Source: Clostridiales bacterium
GTDB lineage: Bacteria > Bacillota > Clostridia > Caldicoprobacterales > UBA3941
Assembly (NCBI GenBank): GCA_012518395.1
Contig: JAAYSJ010000049.1
Location: 1 to 38,221, forward strand
Length of the DNA stretch: 38,221 bases
Direction: 5' to 3'
In this document: in pieces, positions 10,001-19,588 of the stretch
Layout: each line of letters starts with the position of its first letter
Position numbering within the stretch: the stretch's first letter is position 1
Translations under genes and position numbers: made by a program
The notes under the pieces: model-generated
Database searches by the model: none
The model's input: the letters and a program-made list of their open reading frames with translations, nothing else
What the model was told of the DNA's origin: nothing

Positions 10001-10202
10001 TATCCTTTATCGTTCTGGAGATGACATGATGTATCCCTGGACTGCCGTTGGCCGTGGGCGGGCCTTCGTAGAAGATAAAGGATTTCTCCCCATCACGATT
10101 ATCTATGCTCTTTTTCAGGATATCAATCTCTTTCCAACCTTCAGCAATTCTTTTCTCATTATCACTGATAGAAAGATCGGATAGGGGCTTAAATATTTCC
10201 AT
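7098..10202 (-). CDS. ileS: isoleucyl-tRNA synthetase
   Basis: 1034 aa; YEGPPTANGSPGIHHVISRTIKD (HIGH-like), GKKMSKSRGNTVNPFE (KMSKS), editing domain WTTTPWTLASNAAL. Confidence 0.97.
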   Translation of the reverse strand: MEIFKPLSDLSISDNEKRIAEGWKEIDILKKSIDNRDGEKSFIFYEGPPTANGSPGIHHVISRTIKDTVCRYKTMTGYQVKRKAGWDTHGLPVEIEVEKQLGLGSKHEIEEYGIGKFNEKCRHSVFTYEGQWREMTERMGYEIDLDNPYITLDNDYIETEWWILDKFFKEGYIYEGHKILPYCSRCGTGLASHEVAQGYKEIKNDTVYVKFKRKGVEEYFLVWTTTPWTLASNAALTVNPNETYLKIRHEGTVYYVEKHLANQVVGDDYEVIEEIQGKDLEYMEYEQLMPFIDVPEGKKAFMVTLADYVTVEDGTGIVHTAPAFGEDDYNTGVAYNLPVLQPVDEDGKYLDTPWKGMFVMDADPVIIRWLAEEGKLFRKQRMEHNYPHCWRCQTPLLYYAKPSWYIEMTRLKDKLIENNNNVEWYPDYVGEKRFGNWLENLNDWAISRSRYWGTPLNIWRCDCGHDESIGSRKELVDKAIEKIDESIELHRPYVDDVHIKCPKCGGVMTRVEDVIDCWFDSGSMPFAQHHYPFENSDNFEELFPADFICEGIDQTRGWFYSLIAISTFVKGVSPYKRVLVNDLVLDREGKKMSKSRGNTVNPFELFDQYGADALRWYLLFVSPVWAPTRFDVDGLREVLSKFFVTMKNVYNFFTLYANTDGLDPRNYFVDYKDRAEIDRWILSKYNNLKKTVEKEMDAYDLTRATRAIQEFVSEDLSNWYIRRSRRRFWGSELSEDKKAVYSTTYEVLVGLSQMIAPFAPFMSEEIYTNLTGELSVHLSDYPKVDMELIDQRVEKRMDLVRSLVTLGRAARESARIKVRQPLKEIFIDGKFKDLIHDLVPLVKEELNIKEVVFAQDLNQYMNFTIKPNFKVLGPVLGPKLRAFQKSLSQLDASAVAPKLDEGGSHTVDLEGEPFEINSENVLITIAAKEGFNVVMENNLFVILDTSLTQELKDEGYAREFISKVQQMRKNNDYEVMDNIHIYFDGDEEITEAVGLYEDYIKTETLALSIEKLTDSTMERFDLNDHETGIKVERV

Positions 10203-10317
10203 TCTAAAATTTCCTTTCTAAATAACATTTTTGATCTATATCAATTTCGTTTCTGCTACAAGAACTATTTTTAAAAATATAAACTATACACTGATAATTC
10301 TTTCAGTACAATCCTGT

Positions 10318-10565
10318 ATAATAAAAAATCCCCGAGTTAAACTCAGGGACGACTTTGCCGTGTTACCACCCAGCTTACAGGCGAAAAACACCTGTCGCTC
10401 ATTTTTAGTTTAACGCATCTATGCGTGATATCTTAATTGCACTTTTTGACAGGGCTTTCGGATATCCGGCTCCCGGGTGATATTCATCAGGGAATCTGGG
10501 GCAATCTTTCACCAAACCACTGCCTCTCTAAATCCAAATAACCCAAATTACTGTCCCGTTCATAG
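10318..10565 (-). promoter_or_regulatory. T-box leader (Ile) upstream of ileS
   Basis: Minus strand T-box GGGTGGTAACACGGC (10357-10372), terminator GTCCCTGAGTTTAACTCGGGGATTTTTTAT, and Stem I with AGTA.../GAATATCAC giving a plausible ATC specifier (10479-10481). Confidence 0.9.
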
Positions 10566-10655
10566 CTTTTGATAATATATTGTCATAAATTCATACCATG
10601 TCCCATAATACTGCAAAAACCATGATTTTGTCAAGGGAAAATATAGCCTGTTCTT

Positions 10656-12047
10656 TTAGAATTCTGCAGATCTGACAGTCCTGGGGAAAGGAATAACATC
10701 ACGAATATTTGACATTCCTGTTATATACATGATAGCTCGCTCAAAGCCTAAACCATAACCGGCATGCTTTGTGCCACCATATTTTCTGAGTTCTAAATAC
10801 CACCAATATTCTTCTTTTTCTATGCCCATTTCTTCCATGCGCTGTTCCAAAATCTCTAAACGGTCTTCCCTCTGGCTCCCGCCTATAATCTCACCTACCC
10901 CGGGCACTAAAAGATCCATGGCGGCAACGGTCTTGCCATCATCGTTAAGCTTCATATAAAAAGCTTTTATATCCTTGGGATAATTGATTACAAATACGGG
11001 CTTTTTAAATACCACTTCCGAGAGGTATCTCTCATGCTCTGTCTTAAGATCCAATCCCCACTCTACAGGATAAGAAAACTCTTTGCCTGATTCTTTTAAT
11101 ATATCAATAGCATCTGTATAAGTAACGCGGCCAAATTTTGAATTTATTATAGTATTTAGCCTGTCCATAAGCCCCTTATCCACAAATTTATTGAAGAATT
11201 CCATTTCCTCAGGGGCATTTTCCAGGACATAGGAAATAATATATTTCAACATTTCTTCTGCCAAAACCATATTATCTTCAAGGTCTGCAAAGGCAATCTC
11301 CGGCTCTATCATCCAAAATTCTGCGGCATGGCGTGCCGTATTGGAATTTTCCGCCCTAAAGGTAGGCCCAAAAGTGTAGATGTTTCGAAAAGCGTGAGCA
11401 TAGGCTTCACCTTCCAGCTGCCCGCTTACTGTCAAAGAGACTTCCTTACCGAAGAAGTCCCGGGAATGATCCACCTTCCCTGATTCGTCCAGTGTCAGAT
11501 TATCTAAGTCAAAAGTAGTGAGCTTGAACATCTCCCCAGCACCCTCAGCATCGCTACCAGTTATTATAGGGGTATGAACATAGACGAAACCCCTGTCATT
11601 AAAGAATTTGTGTATGGCATAGGACGCCAAGGAACGCACCCGAAACACTGCAGAGAAGATATTGCTTCTAGGCCTTAGGTGTGCAATCTCCCTTAAGAAT
11701 TCCATAGAATGCCTCTTTTTTTGCAGGGGGTATTCGGGGGTTGAACCTCCTTCAAGTTCCACCTGGGAAGCCTTCACTTCAAAGGGCTGTTTCGCCCCGG
11801 GAGTTAGAACAAGTTCCCCCTCAACCCTAATAGCGGAACCCACATTATACCCGGATATTTCTTTAAAATTATCTAGATTCCCTTCGTAAACTATTTGAAT
11901 ATTCTTGAAGAAACTGCCATCATTCAATTCAATAAATCCGAAATTCTTCGATGCCCTAACAGTCCTCACCCAACCTGTAAGGGTCACAACCTGTCCACCG
12001 AATTTTTCGGAATCTCTATAAATTTCCTTTACCAATACCTTCGTCAT
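10656..12047 (-). CDS. asnS: asparaginyl-tRNA synthetase
   Basis: [53 protein letters not shown]...; [48 protein letters not shown]. Confidence 0.96.
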   Translation of the reverse strand: MTKVLVKEIYRDSEKFGGQVVTLTGWVRTVRASKNFGFIELNDGSFFKNIQIVYEGNLDNFKEISGYNVGSAIRVEGELVLTPGAKQPFEVKASQVELEGGSTPEYPLQKKRHSMEFLREIAHLRPRSNIFSAVFRVRSLASYAIHKFFNDRGFVYVHTPIITGSDAEGAGEMFKLTTFDLDNLTLDESGKVDHSRDFFGKEVSLTVSGQLEGEAYAHAFRNIYTFGPTFRAENSNTARHAAEFWMIEPEIAFADLEDNMVLAEEMLKYIISYVLENAPEEMEFFNKFVDKGLMDRLNTIINSKFGRVTYTDAIDILKESGKEFSYPVEWGLDLKTEHERYLSEVVFKKPVFVINYPKDIKAFYMKLNDDGKTVAAMDLLVPGVGEIIGGSQREDRLEILEQRMEEMGIEKEEYWWYLELRKYGGTKHAGYGLGFERAIMYITGMSNIRDVIPFPRTVRSAEF

Positions 12048-12157
12048 TATGTTTCCTCCCTGTATGTAGGGGCCATTTCCAATAGGATCTAAACCCCGTC
12101 CTCTCCATCCAATTATATATCTTTTCCTCATATATTAGCAAAAACCCGCCCTTTTGT

Positions 12158-13047
12158 CTATTCCATAAAGATGCCATCCAATAGCGGCCTGAAACTAAAG
12201 GTTTGAGAAACCAGTTCGCAACCGTTCAAAAAGGTATACTCTGTCTTGCCATCCCCGGCAATTATGGAACCATCCTCATTTCTCAGCTCCTGCATCAATA
12301 CCAGGTTGTATGCGGCGCTGTCCTCAAAACAACTAAACACCGCTCCTGTAAGCCCCCCGGAAGAATAGGTGTAGTCTAAAAACCTTTCTTCAAAGCCAAT
12401 ATCATCATTGGTCAATGCGTACACCATCTGGTCTGTGGGCTTGCAATGGGCATCAAAATCCGCCTCCCCGGAAAAAAACCCCTTCAAAATTAGGTTGTGC
12501 GAATCCCATCGTCGTCGTCTTCACTTATTCCTGCGGTCGCTATCCATTGAACATCGCCTGTATGCTTGTTTTTACATAGCTTAACACCCATATGCTTACT
12601 GACCTGTTCTTCGTAATTGGTGCCAAAGCCTCCTGATTGGATAACCTCCCCTTCGGAAATAGTATAGATATAGTTACTTCTCATATAGGCAGAACTGCTG
12701 AGGATGAGCTCGGGCACACCATCCGCATTAATGTCCATAAGGCTAATACCAAAGAGAACATTATCGCCTTCGGGTTCGGAGTATTCCAATAAAAATTCTT
12801 TGTAAATTGATTTCCAATCTATCTCTTCGGGAATAGTTGGATTCTGAGCATCGTCGAATATTGCAAGTGCTTCCGGCTCAGGAGCATCATCCTCCCCTTG
12901 AGCTGTTATTGAATCAGCCCCCTCATCTTGATTGGACTTATCAGGTTCATTAGGTCTTGAATTACAAGCTGTTATAAATATAAGGCAGACCAGTAATAAG
13001 GCTATTATTGAATATTTTGACTTCATCTTTAACGAAACCCCCCTCAC
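12158..13047 (-). pseudogene. putative lipoprotein split by a frameshift (ORFs 12490-13047 and 12158-12487)
   Basis: Lipobox-like signal (LLLVCLIFITACNS) and acidic linker. ORF1 ends after EDDDDGIRTT*; the +2 frame continues as WDSHNLILKGFFSGEADFDAH.... Confidence 0.55.
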
Positions 13048-13362
13048 ATTAATGCGCCAGTATAATACTGATTTTCCCTTGGGGAAATTTGTTGCTTTGT
13101 GATAAGATCAGAATAGGTAGCCGCGCCTGTATAATACATTTTTTCAGTATATAACGAAGAATGTAACAATATAGACTTTACCATAATATGTATCTGTATA
13201 CAAGCCTTTTTCATTGAGATTTGTCGAGCATCCTTGTTTTTATAATACGACGATTTTTTACTTAACTTTTAATTCCAAACCATGATAGAATCTAAAGTGA
13301 CTTTAACTATCAGGGTGTCACCGCTGAACCGGTGCACTTTGTAAAAAGGGGAGGACTTATCT

Positions 13363-14775
13363 ATGAATACTGAATTACAGATTTATCCTAAGCTGACAAG
13401 ACGGGAGAAATTTTTTTACGGGTTTGGTGATCTCTCCACTGCGCTAGTATGGAACGTCACCATAACTTGGGCTATGTTTTTCTTTACCGATATCTTCCGC
13501 ATTTCGGCTATAGCAGCCGGCACACTAATGCTAATAGCCCGCATCTATGATGCTGTAAATGATCCCATAGCAGGTTTTATAGTCGACCGCACTGATACCA
13601 AATACGGTAAGGCCAGACCCTATTTGTTATGGTTTGCTATCCCCTATGGGCTTGTGGGTAGTTTTCTATTCTATACCCCACATTTGAGTGATTCCGGTAA
13701 GCTAATATACGCTTATGTATTTTATTTTGTATTGATTACAATTTATACCCTTATCAATATTCCCTACAACTCCATGATAGCTCTTATGACCAAGGATCAG
13801 GGGGAGCGCACCCAATTATCAAGGAATAGGCTCCTATTTGCCATGGTAGGATTTATAGTCACCAGCTTTATCCCCGTATTTGCCAATATTCTGGGTAGAG
13901 GCAATTCCGAACTGGAAATACAACGAAGCGGGTTTTTCCGTTCTGCCCTTGTCTTGGGTGTTGTGGCGGCAGCAGGCTTTTTAATTACATTCTTCAATAC
14001 CAAAGAGCATGTGGTTGAAGCGAATAGGGATAGAAAAATTGAGATTAAAAAACATACAATGGGTCAGCAGCTCCGCTCCCTCCTGCAAAACAGACCCTGG
14101 GCAGTTGCCACCCTGATGACCTTTAGTTCCAACCTGCGTACAGCGGTAATGACGGCTGTTGCCGTTTATTATTCGAAATACTATTTAGGACGTCCGGAAA
14201 GCTTTGCCAGCACCATCCTTATTACCACCTTTGCAGGCGCTGCAGTAGGGTTGGTAGTAGGCCCCATGGTGTTAAAAAAATATGGATCCAAAAAATCCGT
14301 TATGGTTTCTTCTATTATCGCCCTTCTTCTCAGTGCGGCAATCCTACCCATAGGCCAGAACACCATGCTACTTCTAATATGCATGTTCTTGATCGGTATT
14401 ACCCAGGGCATCCCCAGCGTAGCCGTATATCCCATGTTTGGGGATGCAGTGGAATATGGGGACTGGAAGACAGGAATACGTACCGAGGGCGTTACCTTCT
14501 CTTCCTTTACTTTCGCCCAAAAGGCTGCATCGGGTTTCGCCAGCTTTCTGGTAGGATTATTGCTTACCCTATTTGGCTATAACAGCGAATTGATAGAACA
14601 ATCAGCAAGAACAGTTAAGGGGATTGTTTCCATGTTTGCCGTGACCCCTATAATTATTAGTGCCATCGTGGTTATAATAGTTTCATTTTATCCCCTGACG
14701 GCAGAGAAATATAATAATATTGTATTGGAGCTTGAAAGGCGCAAACAAAGCAATCCAAATTCCATTACACCATAA
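13363..14775 (+). CDS. GPH-family (MelB-like) glycoside/cation symporter
   Basis: KLTRREKFFYGFGDLSTALVWN, IYDAVNDPIAGFIVDRTDTKYGKARPYLLW, NIPYNSMIALMTKDQGERTQLSRNR. Confidence 0.9.
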   Translation: MNTELQIYPKLTRREKFFYGFGDLSTALVWNVTITWAMFFFTDIFRISAIAAGTLMLIARIYDAVNDPIAGFIVDRTDTKYGKARPYLLWFAIPYGLVGSFLFYTPHLSDSGKLIYAYVFYFVLITIYTLINIPYNSMIALMTKDQGERTQLSRNRLLFAMVGFIVTSFIPVFANILGRGNSELEIQRSGFFRSALVLGVVAAAGFLITFFNTKEHVVEANRDRKIEIKKHTMGQQLRSLLQNRPWAVATLMTFSSNLRTAVMTAVAVYYSKYYLGRPESFASTILITTFAGAAVGLVVGPMVLKKYGSKKSVMVSSIIALLLSAAILPIGQNTMLLLICMFLIGITQGIPSVAVYPMFGDAVEYGDWKTGIRTEGVTFSSFTFAQKAASGFASFLVGLLLTLFGYNSELIEQSARTVKGIVSMFAVTPIIISAIVVIIVSFYPLTAEKYNNIVLELERRKQSNPNSITP

Positions 14776-14867
14776 GGCCAATTTATTATATCTTGGCGTG
14801 TAACAATTAATGCAACAACACGATCAACTAATTGTTTTACCCTGAAATCCACTTGTCTGCTTATGGT

Positions 14868-14900
14868 AAAAGCGGCAAAACAAATAGTTTCGCCGCTTTT
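14868..14900. terminator. bidirectional terminator between convergent genes
   Basis: AAAAGCGGCAAAACAAATAGTTTCGCCGCTTTT stem-loop with A/T flanks. Confidence 0.85.
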
Positions 14901-14934
14901 ATTATGGTTTATATTTAACTTTTTGTAGAGTCCT

Positions 14935-16047
14935 TTATTCTTCAAGTCCCATTTCCTTGGCCTTGATATCCCTTTGAGCCTTCATCTTCACCATAGCAGG
15001 CAGATCCCTTTCAATATCCGGCAGGGGAATCCTTTCGGCTACGGGAAGAATCGGATAATGGATGTGGGGTTCTGTCTGGTACCAATAAGCCGTAGAGGAA
15101 TAATCGTCGTATCGGTTATTATTATGTCCATGTTCAATAGTTACCTTTATAGACTTATCAAACATAATTGGATCCAGTATATGATAGCGATAATAGGTAA
15201 TCTTACCGTACCAGTTGGGTCCGCCAGGCAGGATAATACCGTTGTAGGGAGCGTTGTATTCTTCGGTAGGGCAAAAGGCGGTATTAAAATAATCTTCACA
15301 CCCTGTACCGTGAAGCCTTGGAGGCCAAGGTTCATCATCAATAAATATCATATCATCCCCTTCACCGGGCCAGTTATTCTGGTTGGTATAGCGTAAATTG
15401 TGGATATTCATGTTGCAGCCGACATAGTGACCTTTCCCCCTGGCTTCCAAAATCACATAGTTTTCTTCCCCTGTAAGATTCTCCCCTGCGAACTGAAAGT
15501 ATTCCCCGTCCCAATCCGGATCGGCTGCGCTTTCTGTGAGTTCTCTACGCCAGCTGGCGTGAAACCTTAGGGAACTATCTGGCGCTTCGTCATATTCTTC
15601 GTAGTCTACATAAAAATAGAACAACATCTGAAATTCCGATTGGTTCTCCACCTCAATTCGGGCTGCATCACTGTATGGCATAGGAAAATAGCAATTATAG
15701 CCCCGGCCATCCTGTGGGCACATGGTCAATGGAGCTGATACAAAATTTTTGCTGATACCGTGTCCCATCCCAAAGAAATCCCCAATTGGAGCCTCTACCG
15801 AGGGTTCTTCCTCGTTATCCCAATACATACGAAGGACTACCTTTCGTTCCAACATTGCATCTGCGCCGCCAAGGTATGCCGCCATAGTCACCCATATATG
15901 GGTTATGCAGCCTGGAGCATTAACATCGAAAATAACCTTTTTATCTCCAGGATTAAAACCATAAAAATCAAAATTGCCTCCTGTGCGGTCATAGCTGGAT
16001 TCTCTCTTCCTTTTACCTTTTCGTTCACGGTATAAATCCCTAAGCAT
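14935..16047 (-). CDS. DUF2961 / GH172-family glycoside hydrolase-like protein
   Basis: Conserved DUF2961 motifs: PGCITHIWVT, GDFFGMGHG, LHGTGCEDYFNTAFCP, YRYHILDPIMFDKSIKVTIEHGHNN; no signal peptide seen. Confidence 0.85.
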   Translation of the reverse strand: MLRDLYRERKGKRKRESSYDRTGGNFDFYGFNPGDKKVIFDVNAPGCITHIWVTMAAYLGGADAMLERKVVLRMYWDNEEEPSVEAPIGDFFGMGHGISKNFVSAPLTMCPQDGRGYNCYFPMPYSDAARIEVENQSEFQMLFYFYVDYEEYDEAPDSSLRFHASWRRELTESAADPDWDGEYFQFAGENLTGEENYVILEARGKGHYVGCNMNIHNLRYTNQNNWPGEGDDMIFIDDEPWPPRLHGTGCEDYFNTAFCPTEEYNAPYNGIILPGGPNWYGKITYYRYHILDPIMFDKSIKVTIEHGHNNNRYDDYSSTAYWYQTEPHIHYPILPVAERIPLPDIERDLPAMVKMKAQRDIKAKEMGLEE

Positions 16048-16169
16048 TTAAGTCACACACCTTTCCCTTATCGTTATTTTTATTATATTACGTAATCAAA
16101 GCACCCATCTTTGTAAACAATTTTATCCCTGTTATCCTCATATGTATACGAATCAATTCCTTGAATAAA

Positions 16170-17084
16170 TCAATCCCCGAAAATATATTTTGCATAAGGT
16201 GAATCGGCGGGAAACATTATAACGGTTTCGTCATTAATCATTGTCCTATAGGATTCCAAGGTGGTGTACAAGTTAAAGAAGTCCGTATCCTTTCCATAGG
16301 ATTCATTATAGAGTTTAGCGGCTTCCTCCTTGTCCGCATCGCCTCTGGATTTTACCGTATGGTTTATGATCTCCCCATATCCCAGCTTCCCCAGTTCGAT
16401 TCTTATATTGGAATATATAATATCCCCAAGCCCGGCCTCGGTTACAGCTTTAAAGACCTCGCTAACCTCTAGAGTAGGAAGATCCACATCCTGAAGATTG
16501 ACATTGACTATAGATACTCCAAGGCCATACCGGTCTGCCAGTTTGACGAGATTGTCCCTGATATCATTGGTTATCTGGATCCGTCCATCGGTCAATACAT
16601 CGTCCACCAAGGAACTTCCAATTACACCCCTCAAAGAGGATGAGGTAGCGACCCGAAGCACCTCCTCTGGGTATTAGGTATTATACAAAAATGCTACTGG
16701 ATCTACGATCCTCCATTGTACTTCCATATCCGCCAGGATAATATTTTCGTCCCCGGTTATCATTTTGGATTCTGCCTCATCATAACTTTCTTGACCATTT
16801 AGATCCTCATATCCCAAGGTAAGTGAAAAAGTCTCCTTAGACAGCTTTCTTACGGATTGGATAGGGTATGGATATTTAAACTTCAACCCGGAAGTGATAA
16901 TTTCGGCGCTGGGTTTGCCAAAAGTCAAAAGAACAGCGTATTCGGTCTGATCTACCGTATAAAATGATGATAATAGTATTGCCACTATGATTATAATAAT
17001 TATAGGGATTATAGTGGCTCTTTTGGGAACACGTTTTATGGGTATTACATTTCCCATACTCATTTTATTCACCCTTCCTTTCAT
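16170..17084 (-). pseudogene. HflK-like SPFH protein fused to an HflC-like C-terminus, with one in-frame TAA
   Basis: 17084-16674 is HflK-like (YTVDQTEYAVLLTFGKP...GDENIILADMEVQWRIVDPVAFLYNT*). The same frame continues YPEEVLRVATSSSLRGVIG...DVDLPTLEVSEVFKAV and ends LYNESYGKDTDFFNLYTTLESYR..., which resembles HflC. Confidence 0.7.
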
Positions 17085-17318
17085 GATAATTATAGATATG
17101 TTAGAAACTGTATTACATAAATAGTAATTTTATAAATGTTGCAAAAAAGACTTGCCATTTCAAAACCAAATGAATCTTCTGATATGGATAATTACATTCT
17201 AGCATCAACTTTCGCTATTATCAATAAAATAATGCATCTTGAATCCATCTTGATGCTGGTATTTAACAACCAACAATGCTATAATCTGAAATATACTTTT
17301 CAGGGGGTTTATGACTTT

Positions 17319-18335
17319 ATGCAGACTATGAGCAAAACATTTTTTCCGCCTAAATATAATTCGGTTTTAGATATTCGCCAAACAGTGGCGGCTATTAAGT
17401 TTCTAAAAGATTATTTTGAGAGGCAGCTGGCAAAAGAACTTAATCTCACAAGGGTATCCGCCCCTTTATTCGTAAGACCAGAGACAGGGCTTAATGACAA
17501 CCTTAGCGGTGTAGAAAGGCCTGTATCCTTTGATGTAAAGGATATTGGCGGAACAGCTGAAATCGTCCAATCCCTGGCTAAATGGAAAAGGTTTGCTCTT
17601 AAGAGATATGGGTTTTGTGTAGGCGAGGGGTTGTATACCGATATGAACGCTATACGTAAAGATGAAGAATTGGGCAACCTCCATTCAATCTACGTTGACC
17701 AATGGGATTGGGAGGTAATCATTTCCGGAGCCCAGAGAAACATAGAAACCCTACAAGCAGTTGTCAAAAAGATATACAGGGCTTTTAAGAAATCTGAGGA
17801 ATATATCTGCGAACTATACCCGGAACTTGAAGCTTTTTTACCCGAGGAAATTTGCTTTATCACCAGCCAAGAATTAGAAGATCTCTATCCCGATCTATCC
17901 CCTAAAGATAGAGAAAATGCTATTACCAAGGCCAAGGGTGCAGTCTTTTTAATGCAAATAGGCCATAATCTTAAATCAGGGAAACCCCATGATCAAAGGG
18001 CACCGGATTATGACGATTGGAATTTAAACGGGGATATATTATTCTGGTACCCTGTTCTAAACCAAGCTATGGAGTTATCCTCTATGGGGATTCGTGTTGA
18101 TGAAAAAAGCCTTAGAGAACAGATTCTTTTGACGGGAGCCCAAGACAGGCTGACCATGGATTATCATAAGGATCTTCTGGCAGGGAAGCTCCCATATACC
18201 ATAGGCGGGGGCATAGGCCAATCCCGGATGTGCATGTTCTTTCTGGGTAAGGCCCACATAGGGGAGGTGCAAGCCTCTATCTGGCCTGACGAAATCATAC
18301 AAGAATGCGAGAAATCAAATATTTTTCTGTTATAA
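17319..18335 (+). CDS. asnA: aspartate--ammonia ligase
   Basis: [15 protein letters not shown]..[91 protein letters not shown] opens at 17136, but homology begins near [15 protein letters not shown]. Confidence 0.93.
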   Translation: MQTMSKTFFPPKYNSVLDIRQTVAAIKFLKDYFERQLAKELNLTRVSAPLFVRPETGLNDNLSGVERPVSFDVKDIGGTAEIVQSLAKWKRFALKRYGFCVGEGLYTDMNAIRKDEELGNLHSIYVDQWDWEVIISGAQRNIETLQAVVKKIYRAFKKSEEYICELYPELEAFLPEEICFITSQELEDLYPDLSPKDRENAITKAKGAVFLMQIGHNLKSGKPHDQRAPDYDDWNLNGDILFWYPVLNQAMELSSMGIRVDEKSLREQILLTGAQDRLTMDYHKDLLAGKLPYTIGGGIGQSRMCMFFLGKAHIGEVQASIWPDEIIQECEKSNIFLL

Positions 18336-18489
18336 TTAAAATGACTATTATCCATTATATTAGCAATTATCTTTAGGGGACAGTTTCTAAACCGTCCCCT
18401 AACTTATATCTACTATTGATATAATAATTTACATAACTCCCTAATCATAAGGGATAGTTCTTGTAGAGCATACCGGTATTCTCTCAATA

Positions 18490-19485
18490 TTAAAGCAAAG
18501 TCTTCCTCAGTTCTGCAGCAGACTTCATGGATAGAAGACCCGGTGGCACATCAAATACTGTCCTTGCTCCTGTTTGTCCATCTTTATTCAATCTGTATGC
18601 TGCCCTGGCATAGGCTGTCAAAACACTGCCGGTAAACTCAGGATTACTTTTTAGATCCAATGAAAATTCAACGGTCTGGTTATGTCTATCTGTATCCTGG
18701 CCAGTAACACCACTTCGTATCACCCTACCCCCATGGGGCATCCCGGAATGGTTGAACCTTAAATCCTCCTGGCTGATAAAGGTAACCTCTGTATCATAAT
18801 CCGCAAAATAATTGGGCATGGTTTTAATTTTTCTTTCTATCTCTTCCTTGTCTGCCCCTTCTTCAATAACTACATAGCAATGTCTAAGATGTCTTTCACC
18901 TGGGGATAAGTCCGGATTTTCACCCCCTCTGACCCTGTTCAATGCTTTCTCTATAGGAATGGTATACTGAACAGCATCTTTAACCCCTGGCACTCTCCTC
19001 ACCGCATCGGAATGTCCCTGGCTTACGCCCTTTCCCCAAAAGGTATAGGTGCTCCCCCCGGGCAGAATGGCCTCCATCATAAGGCGATTTACAGAAAAAA
19101 GTCCCGGATCCCAACCCACAGATATGAGGCTGATCTTTGATCCCCTTTTGGAGGATCCATCCATCTCCGTAAAATATTCCGGAATCTTTGCATGAGTGTC
19201 AAAGCTATCCACCGTATTGAATATCCTGGCTAAGAGAGGCCCTTGTACAGGTAAATCCGTGGCTGAACCCCCGCATAATATCATCACATCTATTTTATCT
19301 CTATACTTTTCCACTTCGGATATATGTACTGATTCCACTCCAGGTGTCGGCAGTGCAATGCTCTCAGGGTCGCGCCTGGAAAATACCGCTACCAACTCCA
19401 TATCCGGATTATAGCCGATTGCTGCTTCAACCCCTTTTCCCAAGTTGCCATAGCCTGCTATGCCTATCTTTATCCTTTGTTCCAT
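18490..19485 (-). CDS. ddh: meso-diaminopimelate D-dehydrogenase
   Basis: IKIGIAGYGNLGKGVEAAI, FSRRD, ILCGGSATDLPVQGP, FDTHAKIPEYF, SVGWDPGLFSVNR, FWGKGVSQGHSDAVRRVPGVK. Confidence 0.95.
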   Translation of the reverse strand: MEQRIKIGIAGYGNLGKGVEAAIGYNPDMELVAVFSRRDPESIALPTPGVESVHISEVEKYRDKIDVMILCGGSATDLPVQGPLLARIFNTVDSFDTHAKIPEYFTEMDGSSKRGSKISLISVGWDPGLFSVNRLMMEAILPGGSTYTFWGKGVSQGHSDAVRRVPGVKDAVQYTIPIEKALNRVRGGENPDLSPGERHLRHCYVVIEEGADKEEIERKIKTMPNYFADYDTEVTFISQEDLRFNHSGMPHGGRVIRSGVTGQDTDRHNQTVEFSLDLKSNPEFTGSVLTAYARAAYRLNKDGQTGARTVFDVPPGLLSMKSAAELRKTLL

Positions 19486-19588
19486 ACTTTTCCCTCCCAG
19501 CCTATGATGAATGCCTTCCCTAAGGGTTTACAGGCTAAATTTTCTTTATTTTATCATAACATAAATCAGTTTCCTATGGGATTTTATC

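Noticed and set aside
17085-17318. Possible Asn T-box or riboswitch upstream of asnA
   Set aside because: No T-box (GGGTGG) motif or terminator hairpin found; the segment is mostly AT-rich leader.
18374-18404. GGGGACAGTTTCTAAACCGTCCCC hairpin downstream of asnA
   Set aside because: A clear stem-loop but with no T-tract; could be a weak terminator or small palindromic repeat, not enough to call.
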